DNA of 64,000 nucleotides, taken from assembly GCF_001750145.1 (NCBI RefSeq), contig NZ_CP015734.1, forward strand, positions 62,001 through 126,000, written 5' to 3'. Within the stretch, counting starts at the first letter, position 1. Each line of letters opens with the position of its first letter. Of the stretch, positions 7,509 to 15,422 are shown one piece after another. A program made the translations under genes and the position numbers. Under the pieces are notes generated by a model, which worked only from the letters and a program-made list of their open reading frames with translations, was not told the DNA's origin and made no database searches. This DNA comes from Arthrobacter sp. U41. Its GTDB lineage: Bacteria > Actinomycetota > Actinomycetes > Actinomycetales > Micrococcaceae.

Positions 7509-10310
7509 ATGGCAATCAAGGACGACCAGTCATCCCACTTCCTTCCGGCGATTGGCGCGAAGGACGCGCCTCTGCGGGATCCGCACCTGCAGACCGCGAC
7601 CGCCGTGGCAGAGTCGCTGGGCGTCAATTCCGCGCAGGGACTCGGTGAGGCAGAGGTTGCCCGACGACGGGAGCTGACCGGTGAGAACCGTTTGGCCGAG
7701 CGGCCGCGGCGGCCAGGCTGGCTGCGATTCCTCGACCAGTTCCGTAGCCTACTGATCCTCATCCTGCTCGGTGCCGCGGTTCTCGCTGGCGTCGTCGGGG
7801 ACCTCAAGGACACGATCGTCATCCTGATCGTGCTCCTGATCAACGCCGTGATCGGCTTCGTTCAGGAGAACAGGGCGGAGCGCAGCCTCGAGGCGCTGCG
7901 CGACATGCTGGTGCCCACCGCACGGGTCCGCCGGGACGGGTCGGTGCGGGTGGTCGGAGCGGTCGAGCTTGTGCCGGGTGACCTGGTCCTGCTCGAGGCC
8001 GGAGACCGGGTGCCGGCCGACGGACGGTTCCTGGTGGCGGAGTCGGTGGAGATCGACGAGTCCGCACTGACCGGGGAGTCTCAGCCGGTGGCCAAGGACA
8101 CCTTGCCGGTGGGCGCCGCTCCCGGTGAGAAAGTGCCGCTGGCCGACCGCACCGGCATGGGCTACATGAACACCGCGCTCACCCGCGGCCGGGCCGAACT
8201 CGTGGTCACCGCCACTGGCGCGCAGACCGAGGTCGGCGCGATCGCGGAACTGCTTGCGAGCGGCGAGGAGCCCAAGAGCCCGCTGCAGGTGCAGTTGGAT
8301 TCACTGGGCAAGCGGATCGCCCTGATCGGCGGCATCGCCATCGCCATCTACGTGACCATCGCCCTCGTGCGCGGCGAGCCTTTGGGCGAGCTGGCGCTCA
8401 CGGCGGTGGCCCTCGCCGTGGCCACGGTGCCCGAAGGTTTGCCGGCCGTCCTGGCCCTCACCCTCGCCCTCGGCGTCGGTCGAATGGCCCGGCGGGGAGC
8501 TATCGTCAAGCGGCTCGCCTCGGTGGAGACCCTGGGCTCGGCTACGGTCATCTGCAGCGACAAGACCGGAACGCTGACGCTGAACCAGATGACGGCCCGT
8601 GCGCTGGTGTTCGCAGGGCAGCGGATGCGCATCGACGGCGAGGGGTATTCCCCGACAGGCTCGATCATTGCCGAGACCGCCGGGCAGCGGACCGGGGATG
8701 CCGGGCGTCTGCTGGAACCGTTCGTTCTGTGCAGCGACGCTGTGCTGGCTTCCCCGGGGGCGGGTGGCCGGGCTGGCATCGTCGGCGACCCCACCGAGGG
8801 CGCGCTGGTCGTTGCGGCCGTGAAGGCCGGGATCGACGCCCCGACGCTGCGTGCGGCGCACCCGCGGGTGGCGGAGCTGCCCTTCGATAGCGCCCGCAAG
8901 TTCATGGTGACCGCACACGAGGAGGACGGCCGCATCCGCGTCTACCTCAAGGGCGCTCCCGACGTACTCCTCGCGCGCAGCACGGCGTTACTCACCGCCG
9001 AGGGAGTTCGTGACCTCGACGCCGCCGGCCGGGACCAGCTGGCAAGCGAGGTCACAGCCCTCGCGTCGAGGGGTCTGCGGGTGCTGGCCGCCGCGACGAC
9101 GCTGATGGACGACTTGCCCGCCGCCGGTGATCCGTCGAACGCCGACGCGCTTGAGCACCGGCTGACCGGCCTGACGCTGCTCGGCCTGGTTGGCATCGCT
9201 GACCCGCCCCGTCCGCAGGCCAAGGACGCCATCGCACTCGCCCACCGGGCCGGGGTCTCGGTCAAGATGATCACCGGCGACCACCGGGACACCGCGGCCG
9301 CCATCGCCCGGGAGCTCGGCATCCGTGGCGAAGTTGTCACCGGCGCCGAGCTGGACCGGATGACCCCGGAGGAGCTGTCGGAACGCGTGGAGAGCATCGG
9401 GGTGTTCGCCCGGGTCGCCCCGGAGCACAAAGTCGCCATCGTCGGGGCGTTGACGGCCCTGGGGCACGTGACGGCAATGACCGGCGACGGCGTCAACGAC
9501 GCGGCAGCCCTGCGCGCGGCGCATATGGGTGTGGCGATGGGGATCACCGGCACCGAGGTGACCAAGGAAGCCGGCGACATGATTCTCACCGACGACGACT
9601 TCGCCACCATCGTCGCGTCGGTCCACGAGGGCCGATCGATCTACGACAACGTGGTGAAGTTCGTCCGCTTCCAACTGTCGACCAACATCGGCGCCATCCT
9701 GTCCTTCCTCGGGGCGACCGTGGCCGGGCTCCCGGCACCGCTAACCGCCATCCAGGTGTTGTGGGTCAACATCATCATGGACGGCCCCCCGGCGATGGCC
9801 CTGGGCGTTGACCCCGCCCGACCAGGGCTGATGGACGAACCGCCGCGCAGGGCAACTGATCGGATCCTGGACCGGACCCGGCTGCTACGGATGTTGCGGG
9901 CTGGCGCCGTCATGGCGGTCGGCACCCTGTCGGTGCTCACCCTGGCCGAGGGGGCCTACGGCGCCGCCGTGGCGTCCACCATGGCATTCACCACGTTCGT
10001 CCTCTTCCAGTTCTTCAACGCGCTCAACGCCCGGGCCGAGCGGCAGACGGTGTTCACGCGGCATCTGTTCACCAACCGCTGGTTGTGGATCTCCTTCGCC
10101 GCGGTCCTGGTCCTGCAGGTCCTCGCCGTGCAACTGGCCCCGCTCCAGGGCATCTTCGACACCACGTCGCTCTCCGCCACCCAGTGGCTGATCTGCCTTG
10201 CGGTGGCCTCCTGCGTCCTCGTGGTCGAGGAAACGATCAAGCTCGCACATCGGGCGGGGAGGAGCGCTGAGACGACAGCTGGCCGGGGTTGCTGGTGCGG
10301 CGAGGGCTAG
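7509..10310 (+). CDS. P-type cation-transporting ATPase (Ca type)
   Basis: A 933-residue P2-type ATPase. In order: an N-terminal cation-ATPase domain (RRRELTGENRLAERPRRPGW), membrane pair, actuator loop with LTGESQPV (about 188), membrane pair with the PEGLPA ion site, the phosphorylation motif CSDKTGTLT (Asp about 351), the nucleotide domain with KGAPD, MTGDGVNDAAAL (about 658), and the C-terminal membrane domain with LWVNIIMDGPPAMALG. All catalytic motifs are intact. By family it exports Ca or Mn with ATP. CtpF-like ATPases of this class belong to the mycobacterial DosR regulon, which is notable given the DosS/DosR pair at 45-48 kb. The last 20 residues look foreign and are antisense to the next regulator. 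Confidence 0.92.
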   Translation: MAIKDDQSSHFLPAIGAKDAPLRDPHLQTATAVAESLGVNSAQGLGEAEVARRRELTGENRLAERPRRPGWLRFLDQFRSLLILILLGAAVLAGVVGDLKDTIVILIVLLINAVIGFVQENRAERSLEALRDMLVPTARVRRDGSVRVVGAVELVPGDLVLLEAGDRVPADGRFLVAESVEIDESALTGESQPVAKDTLPVGAAPGEKVPLADRTGMGYMNTALTRGRAELVVTATGAQTEVGAIAELLASGEEPKSPLQVQLDSLGKRIALIGGIAIAIYVTIALVRGEPLGELALTAVALAVATVPEGLPAVLALTLALGVGRMARRGAIVKRLASVETLGSATVICSDKTGTLTLNQMTARALVFAGQRMRIDGEGYSPTGSIIAETAGQRTGDAGRLLEPFVLCSDAVLASPGAGGRAGIVGDPTEGALVVAAVKAGIDAPTLRAAHPRVAELPFDSARKFMVTAHEEDGRIRVYLKGAPDVLLARSTALLTAEGVRDLDAAGRDQLASEVTALASRGLRVLAAATTLMDDLPAAGDPSNADALEHRLTGLTLLGLVGIADPPRPQAKDAIALAHRAGVSVKMITGDHRDTAAAIARELGIRGEVVTGAELDRMTPEELSERVESIGVFARVAPEHKVAIVGALTALGHVTAMTGDGVNDAAALRAAHMGVAMGITGTEVTKEAGDMILTDDDFATIVASVHEGRSIYDNVVKFVRFQLSTNIGAILSFLGATVAGLPAPLTAIQVLWVNIIMDGPPAMALGVDPARPGLMDEPPRRATDRILDRTRLLRMLRAGAVMAVGTLSVLTLAEGAYGAAVASTMAFTTFVLFQFFNALNARAERQTVFTRHLFTNRWLWISFAAVLVLQVLAVQLAPLQGIFDTTSLSATQWLICLAVASCVLVVEETIKLAHRAGRSAETTAGRGCWCGEG

Positions 10311-10580
10311 GAAATCCCCCACCCGCACGTGCTCCTCCAGCGGGTGCCGAAAGCGGTTCTGATCCACCACGGTGTACCGGTTCCGACGACCCACCCGCTC
10401 GCGGACGACATACCCGGCTTCCTCCAGGTCGCGAACGATCATTTGGACGGCACGTTCGGTGATGCCGACTTTGGCGGCCACATCCCGCATCCGCGACTGA
10501 GGATCACCGGCCAACGCGACCAGCACGTGCCCGTGGTTGGATAGGAAAGTCCAGGATGGAGAAGTCTGCATGCGAAACAT
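9885..10580 (-). CDS. Winged-helix regulator (paralog 2), 3' end lost
   Basis: The first 100 or so residues are a clear paralog of the regulators at 159 and 11786: WTFLSNHGHVLVALAGDPQS, MRDVAAKVGITERAVQMIV and GYVVRERVGRRNRYTVV, then a DFLALAAPATP tail where the paralogs end. No stop follows, and the frame continues about 130 residues antisense through the 3' end of the ATPase gene (below about 10290). That part is low-complexity acidic shadow sequence. The original stop was probably removed by a rearrangement joining this gene to the ATPase. Start is ATG at 10580 or 10571. Confidence 0.65.
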   Translation of the reverse strand: MFRMQTSPSWTFLSNHGHVLVALAGDPQSRMRDVAAKVGITERAVQMIVRDLEEAGYVVRERVGRRNRYTVVDQNRFRHPLEEHVRVGDFLALAAPATPASCRLSAPPRPMCELDRFLDHEDAGGHRKADQPLGGGERRGVEDALERGQLHGEDLQDQDRGEGDPQPAVGEQMPREHRLPLGPGVERVEELEEDERGECHGGRHGGAVGPLGQGEHRQGADRHDGASPQHP

Positions 10581-10582
10581 GA

Positions 10583-10602
10583 TACGTGTTTTGTGTTACG
10601 TA
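10583..10602. promoter_or_regulatory. Inverted repeat upstream of regulator 2
   Basis: TACGT, ten bases, ACGTA, immediately 5' of the regulator start at 10580. Position and symmetry fit an autoregulatory operator. No experimental support. Confidence 0.4.
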
Positions 10603-10769
10603 GATCTATGGGCGTTGCCGCCCGCGGACATATCGGACCGGAGCGGTCCCGCGCGCTGCCCCTGCTCCGCAGCGTCGTTCCCATGGCCGCCCCCCGCAAC
10701 GCCCGGCAGTTTTCTGATCAGAAGTTCCGGGCGGCTTCCGGTCAACCCGCTGGTGCCGATGCCGGTGCG

Positions 10770-10860
10770 GGTCGGGGCAGCCGACGTCGTGTTCGCCGTA
10801 CTCGGTCTGAAGGCGATGTACTTCCTGCGGGCCGAGCTGGTGTACCGCCTCGCCCCCTCC
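10770..10860 (+). pseudogene. TerC-like scrap
   Basis: One frame reads DVVFAVLGLKAMYFLRAELV then YRLAPS, resembling the TerC segment FALLGLRALYFLVKGLLDRL. In a TerC protein this would lie directly before the scrap at 7350-7475. It is embedded in non-coding sequence with no start. Confidence 0.45.
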
Positions 10861-11111
10861 ACACCGGCCTATCCAGCGGCCCCTTCCGCGGTCCCGTCCT
10901 CAGGGCCTGGTCCCTCGCCGCGCGGCGTCCTTCCCGGTCTTCTCCGAGGGGACCGGGACTCCGAACCCTGGAGGGAACGGCGGCCGCCCACCCACACCAC
11001 GGACAAAGCACCCCCTTGGAACCAGCACCGAAAGGGAACGATGATGGACACACCCGCCCGCCAACGCCCCGCCCCCTTGCCGCGGTTCACCGATGGTCCT
11101 GAGGGAAGGCA

Positions 11112-11474
11112 GTGGCCCGCCGCGCCGCGGCCCTCGCCTGCGCGCAACGACGGCCCGTCGTTCTGCTGGGGCCCCTCGCGGAACCGGCCTTCACCACCGA
11201 CGCCGCCATCGCAGCCCGCCTGTACCGGGAAGCGCTGCGGGAGGCCGAAACCGTCGCGGCACGGGTGCACCCCGCCCTGGACGCCACCGGCGTGTTGTTC
11301 CATTTACAGTTGGTGCGGTACCGCGCTTGCCCCTTCCTCCGCGCGTCTCAGGCCCAAGCCATAGCCATGGCCTTGGCCCGCGCCGCCCGCCGGGCAGGGG
11401 CGGCCGTGCTCATCACCCCATCGGCGTTGCCGGTGCCCTCCCTCAAACACGGGCCGAGGTCGTGTTCGTCGTAG
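11112..11474 (+). CDS. Hypothetical protein
   Basis: A 120-residue Ala/Arg-rich frame with several predicted helices (AAIAARLYREALREAETVAA, AQAIAMALARAARRAGAAVL). I do not recognise it. A GAGGGAAGG-like sequence lies just upstream of the start. It may be a fragment of a universal-stress-like or other alpha/beta protein, but no motif proves that. It sits between a TerC scrap and regulator 3. Confidence 0.35.
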   Translation: MARRAAALACAQRRPVVLLGPLAEPAFTTDAAIAARLYREALREAETVAARVHPALDATGVLFHLQLVRYRACPFLRASQAQAIAMALARAARRAGAAVLITPSALPVPSLKHGPRSCSS

Positions 11475-11785
11475 CCGGTGCGGCGTCCAGGAGCCATGAA
11501 AGTACGCCGTCCGACCGTTCGGAGATCACCTCAGCGACCATTCACGCAGCGGGGAGCTGCGCTGGAACCCGCCACCCGATGCCGCCCCGCCTTCTGCCTA
11601 GCCACAACCAAGGGCCATTCGCCGCCTACGGCAACCGGCTCCGTTGACGCGGTGCCGTGCACCACCTCGATCCCGAATCGCCGAGGCGGGGATACGCGGG
11701 AGTTGGCCACCACCACCATGCGCCGACCCGCCCCCTGCCTCTGGTCGGGTCGTGAGCCCTCTACTTCCGAAGGGATAAACACGAA
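11475..11785. other. Intergenic, no gene recognised
   Basis: About 310 bases. No frame resembles a known family. It would contain the promoter of the regulator starting at 11786. Confidence 0.45.
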
Positions 11786-12190
11786 GTGCCTTCCACTTTC
11801 CGTCCCGGCGACGGGACTCCTCTACCAGCGACGGACCATGCAGACGGTTCCGGGCCGCGGCCCCGGGATCAGTCCCAGCGGCGACAGTGGACACTGCTCA
11901 CCAAACATGCCCACGTACTGCTGGTCGTGGCCGGTTCCCCTGACGCACTGGTTAGCGAGATTGCCGGCAGTGTTGGGATCACCGGACGTGCGACGCTGAG
12001 CATCCTTAAGGACCTCGAGACCGTCGGCTACCTCACCCGCCACAGGGTGGGACGACGCAGCCACTACACCGTGGACCCCCACCGACGCTTCCACCACCCG
12101 GCAACCGCGACACACGAGATCGGCGAGTTGCTGGCGCTCTTCGCTCCCACGCCGTCCAGCCCGGCACGGCGCGGGCCGCGAGACATGTAG
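11786..12190 (+). CDS. Winged-helix regulator (paralog 3)
   Basis: A 134-residue protein with a 30-residue variable N-terminus, then WTLLTKHAHVLLVVAGSPDA, SEIAGSVGITGRATLSILKD (helix-turn-helix) and GYLTRHRVGRRSHYTVDPHR (wing). It ends with EIGELLALFAPTPSSPARRG, which shows what the lost tail of paralog 2 should look like. The GTG at 11786 is used, but a shorter start nearer the conserved domain is possible. Confidence 0.75.
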   Translation: MPSTFRPGDGTPLPATDHADGSGPRPRDQSQRRQWTLLTKHAHVLLVVAGSPDALVSEIAGSVGITGRATLSILKDLETVGYLTRHRVGRRSHYTVDPHRRFHHPATATHEIGELLALFAPTPSSPARRGPRDM

Positions 12191-12439
12191 GGAGCTGGAT
12201 GCTCAACGTCCTTGGACCATGCTGGGCGACAACACCCCCTACCACCACGACCCAGTGCCCGCGCGCCCTGCACTCCAGCCAATTTCCCGGCCGACCCACA
12301 ACTTCACCCACCGGCGATCGCAATCCCCAGCGGTAAGTGGGTGGGCTGTCGGAGCCAGCCTTTCCGGCGGCTCCGACCATTGACCAGTACGCCGGTTCGG
12401 CGTACTGGACCCCCGGGGTGGATGTGCCCGGAGCGGTTG

Positions 12440-12505
12440 GCGTTGAACCGAACCAAGGGTCATCGGCAGCGTCCACCCGGCTGCTGATGCTGAGGCCCGG
12501 AAGTG
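12440..12505 (-). pseudogene. Fragment of small backbone hypothetical
   Basis: The minus frame reads LSISSRVDAADDPWFGSTP. It resembles MSISSREYADDDPWFGIAA in the hypothetical at 42043-42318. Sequence between 12191 and 12440 shows nothing else recognisable. It is another relic of plasmid-backbone genes that survive elsewhere in the window. Confidence 0.55.
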
Positions 12506-12506
12506 C

Positions 12507-13803
12507 TCAAAGTTCCACCGGCCGTTCGTTCACGGGCGTCACCCGGATCCGCCCAATGCGCAGGCCGTCCATCGCGAGCACCGTGAACACATGGCCTGGC
12601 ACTTCCACCCGGTCCCCGCCACGGGGCAGGCGGCCGAGACGGTCCATGACAAATCCGGCGACTGTTTCGTAATGCCCCTCCGGCAGTGCTATGCCGGTCG
12701 CTGACTGAAACTCCTGCAGAATCAGGCCGCCGTCAATGTCGACAGAACCGTTGGCCACGCTCACGCGATCCTCGTGGTCGGCCCCGGTGTCGTACTCATC
12801 GTAGATTTCACCCACCAGTTCCTCGACCAGGTCCTCCAGGGTGACGATGCCATCGGTGCCCCCATACTCGTCAACCACCAGCGCTATGTGATGACCCAGT
12901 CGGCGCATTCTGGCCAGCGAAGGCAGCACCCTGTTCGTTCCCGGCAGCGGAAGAATCTCGCGAACAATGCTCTTCACTGTCCCCTCCTCGTACAAGTCGG
13001 CCCGGGGCATCAGGTCACGGATGTGGACGAAACCGAGGACGTCATCCACGGTCCGGCCAATCACCGGATAGCGCGAGTACCGGCCGTCCCTGACGATGCT
13101 GCGGGCAGCCGCAATGCTTAGTGTGCCGTCGATGAATGCCACCTCAGTGCGGGGGCGCATGACTTCATGGAGGGAGCGGTCCCCGCCCCAAACACGTCAC
13201 TGAGGATGTTTCGGCTGTGTTCTTCCAGCATGTCACTCTCCGCGACCATGTCCCACAGTTCCTCGGAGCTGACGCTCTGCTGGTTGGCGTGGGGATCGCC
13301 GCCGAAGAGCTTGACCAGGGCATTGGTTGAGACAGACAGCGTCCAGATGACGGCCGCATGATTCCGCAAGGGTGTTCAGCGGAGGGGCCAGAACTTCGTG
13401 AAGCCGACAGCGTTCTGCATCGCCAACCTCTTGGGCACCAACTCACCGAGGACCAGGGATAGATATGCCACCACAACGTCATTCCGATGAAGGACACCGG
13501 CTCTGCCGCGGGGCCCAGCCCGATATTTTCCAGCAGGGGTTCCACATCGGGTGCGATGGTGGAAGCACCATAAGCGACTGAGAAAAAGCCCGAAAGCGTC
13601 ACGCCAATCTGAACAGTTGACAGGAATCGATTGGGATTACGGGCCAAAGCGGCAATCCGGGCCCCCCGCTTCCCAAGCTTCTCTATCTGACGCACCTGGC
13701 TCTCGCGAAGGGACACCAGCGCCATTTCCGTAGCAGCGAAGACCCCTCCCAACAGCACAAAAAAGAGAACCAGCAGGAAATTGACCAAGGTGCTGCTATC
13801 CAT
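12507..13803 (-). pseudogene. CNNM/HlyC family membrane protein, multiply frameshifted
   Basis: About 430 residues of a DUF21-CBS-CorC protein, broken into at least four frames. The start frame (13803) gives LLGGVFAATEMALVSLRESQ and TVQIGVTLSGFFSVAYGAS. The next gives VVVAYLSLVLGELVPKRLAM and QNAVGFTKF. The next gives WTLSVSTNALVKLFGGDP and SSEELWDMVAESDMLEEHS. The last (12507-13160) gives the CBS pair (HHIALVVDEYGGTDGIVTLE, DLVEELVGEIYDEYD) and a CorC_HlyC domain. Breaks fall near 13470, 13375 and 13160. Such proteins are linked to Mg or Co handling. Sequencing error is possible, but the number of shifts favours a real pseudogene. Confidence 0.85.
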
Positions 13804-13950
13804 GAACCGACACTACCGACCCCCGGCACCGAATGGGGTGGCAGCCGGAAGGGCAAACCAAGCAGGAACGCCTTGGTAGCTCTGGGCCCCGGCGTCGGGC
13901 GGCGCGCCGGGCGTGGAGACAGTCCCGGCCTTGGCTTTAGTCTGGGCGGA

Positions 13951-14056
13951 CTATTCGGAGGCGGGTGCTTCCGGCATGATGCGCTGCAAGAGCGCGTCGT
14001 GTGCCTTCTCTGCGATATCTGCCCGGGCCCCGGCCGCGGCCAGCCTGGCACCACGA
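13951..14056 (-). pseudogene. KfrA-like C-terminal fragment
   Basis: The minus frame reads ARLAAAGARADIAEKAHDAL then LQRIMPEAPASE and a stop. It matches the end of the KfrA-like protein at 49461 (AHDALLQRIVPETPGQG). Only the C-terminal coil survives. It is a third backbone relic in the left region. Confidence 0.75.
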
Positions 14057-14327
14057 GGACCCGGCCATTATCTCGCTGCGTACCTTGGCCAACACCCTCG
14101 ACGCGAATCCAGGTCCATGGGGAGACATCGACGATTAACTGTTAGTCGTTCACCATTCGCCTTTACGCCGAATCCGGTCAAGTGGGTGCCTTCACGGTAT
14201 TGGCTGTCCCGCCCTGGTCGTTCCGACCGGATACCCGGTTCCGTCGTCGTTGAGATGCCCGTTTAGCCCAACGGTGAAAATGCCCGCAAGGGTCCGGCAT
14301 CCCCTATCTGCAACGCTTGAGGCTGTG

Positions 14328-14597
14328 TCAGAAACACCGGTGCAGTGGGCCCTTTGCCTACTTGGGTTTGGTGAGCATGTCCTTGGCTTCTTCGCTTGGT
14401 ACCGCGGCCTGGCCACCGCCCCCATGACCCGAGTCAGCCAGATCCAGCTCCTCCAGCCCGTGTTGAGCATCTGCTGGGCAGGGCTCCTGCTGGGCCAGGC
14501 CCTGACCTGGCTGACCTTCACCGGCGGCCTCGCCGTCATCCTCTACGCAGACACTGCAGTCCGCGTCCGGCGCAACCCGCGCCTTACCGGGAAATGA
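14328..14597 (+). pseudogene. DMT (EamA) transporter C-terminal fragment
   Basis: The last 80 or so residues of an EamA-type drug/metabolite transporter: LGFFAWYRGLATAPMTRVSQ, IQLLQPVLSICWAGLLLGQA and GGLAVILYADTAVRVRRN. The first eight helices are missing. The 3' end overlaps the resolvase stop by 14 bases on the opposite strand, so the gene was probably cut by resolvase-element insertion. Confidence 0.7.
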
Positions 14598-15195
14598 GCT
14601 TTTGGCCGTCGGGCCGCAGCTCTCCGGCAGGTGAGACGTGCCGGTAGAGGGTCTGGCGGGTGATGCCGAGTTCGGTGCAGAGTTCGCTGACTTTGGTTCC
14701 GGGTTTGCCCATGGACGCCATGGCGAGCCGGAGCTTCGCGGGGGTCATCTTGTACGGGCGGCCTCCGCTACGGCCCCGGGCGCGGGCGGAAGCGAGCCCG
14801 GCGAGGGTGCGCTCGGAGATCAGTTCACGTTCGAACTCGGCGAGGGCAGCGAAGATTCCGAAGACGAGCTTCCCGGAGGCCGTGGTGGTGTCGATCGCAG
14901 CGCCCTGCCCGGTGAGGACCTTGAGCCCGATACCGCGTTCGGTCAGGTCGTGGACGATGTTGACCAGATGTCGCAGGTCCCGGCCGAGCCGGTCGAGCTT
15001 CCAGACCATGAGGGTGTCGCCGTGGCGCAGGGCTTTGAGGCAGGCGGCCAACTGGGGCCGGTCATCCTTCTTCCCGGAAGCCCGGTCTTCGTAGAGGGAG
15101 TCAGCGTTGATGCCGGCGGCCAGGAGTGCGTCGCGCTGCAGGTCCGTGGTCTGGGACCCGTCGGCTTTGGAGACGCGCATGTATCCGACGAGCAC
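14584..15195 (-). CDS. Serine recombinase, Tn3-type resolvase
   Basis: A 203-residue small serine recombinase. The N-terminal catalytic domain has MLVGYMRVSKADGSQTTDLQ (nucleophile Ser about 9), YEDRASGKKDDRPQL and MVWKLDRLGRDLRHL. The long E helix (FGIFAALAEFERELISERT) is followed by GLASARARGRSGGRPYKM and a C-terminal HTH ending ELGITRQTLYRHV. All catalytic residues seem intact. It would resolve cointegrates or plasmid multimers. A repeat pair upstream (15228-15275) may be part of its site. No adjacent intact tnpA is present. Confidence 0.92.
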   Translation of the reverse strand: MLVGYMRVSKADGSQTTDLQRDALLAAGINADSLYEDRASGKKDDRPQLAACLKALRHGDTLMVWKLDRLGRDLRHLVNIVHDLTERGIGLKVLTGQGAAIDTTTASGKLVFGIFAALAEFERELISERTLAGLASARARGRSGGRPYKMTPAKLRLAMASMGKPGTKVSELCTELGITRQTLYRHVSPAGELRPDGQKLISR

Positions 15196-15227
15196 GGCAG
15201 TTCTCCTTGTTATTTATACGTTCGTTT

Positions 15228-15275
15228 AAGTGACAACAGGAATCGAAACATAACCGAATCTGAGAATTGTCACTT
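15228..15275. repeat. Inverted repeat upstream of resolvase (res-like)
   Basis: AAGTGACAA at 15228-15236 and its complement TTGTCACTT at 15267-15275, separated by 30 bases, in the AT-rich stretch just 5' of the resolvase. Position fits a recombination subsite or operator. Subsite boundaries cannot be fixed by eye. Confidence 0.4.
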
Positions 15276-15422
15276 TACCCGTTACTTATCCTAAGTCATG
15301 CAAAGGATACGCGGTCGTCGATATGTGACAGGCCTTCCGGAGGAATGCCGAGGCCGGAGAAGTCTGCCCGTAGCCGGGTCGCAGATCCGGTGTCCCGGCA
15401 CCTGATGAGGGCGAAGTTATAG

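Noticed and set aside
9885..10290. C-terminal extension of regulator 2 as a genuine domain
   Set aside because: Composition is low-complexity and antisense to ATPase membrane helices; paralogs end before this point.
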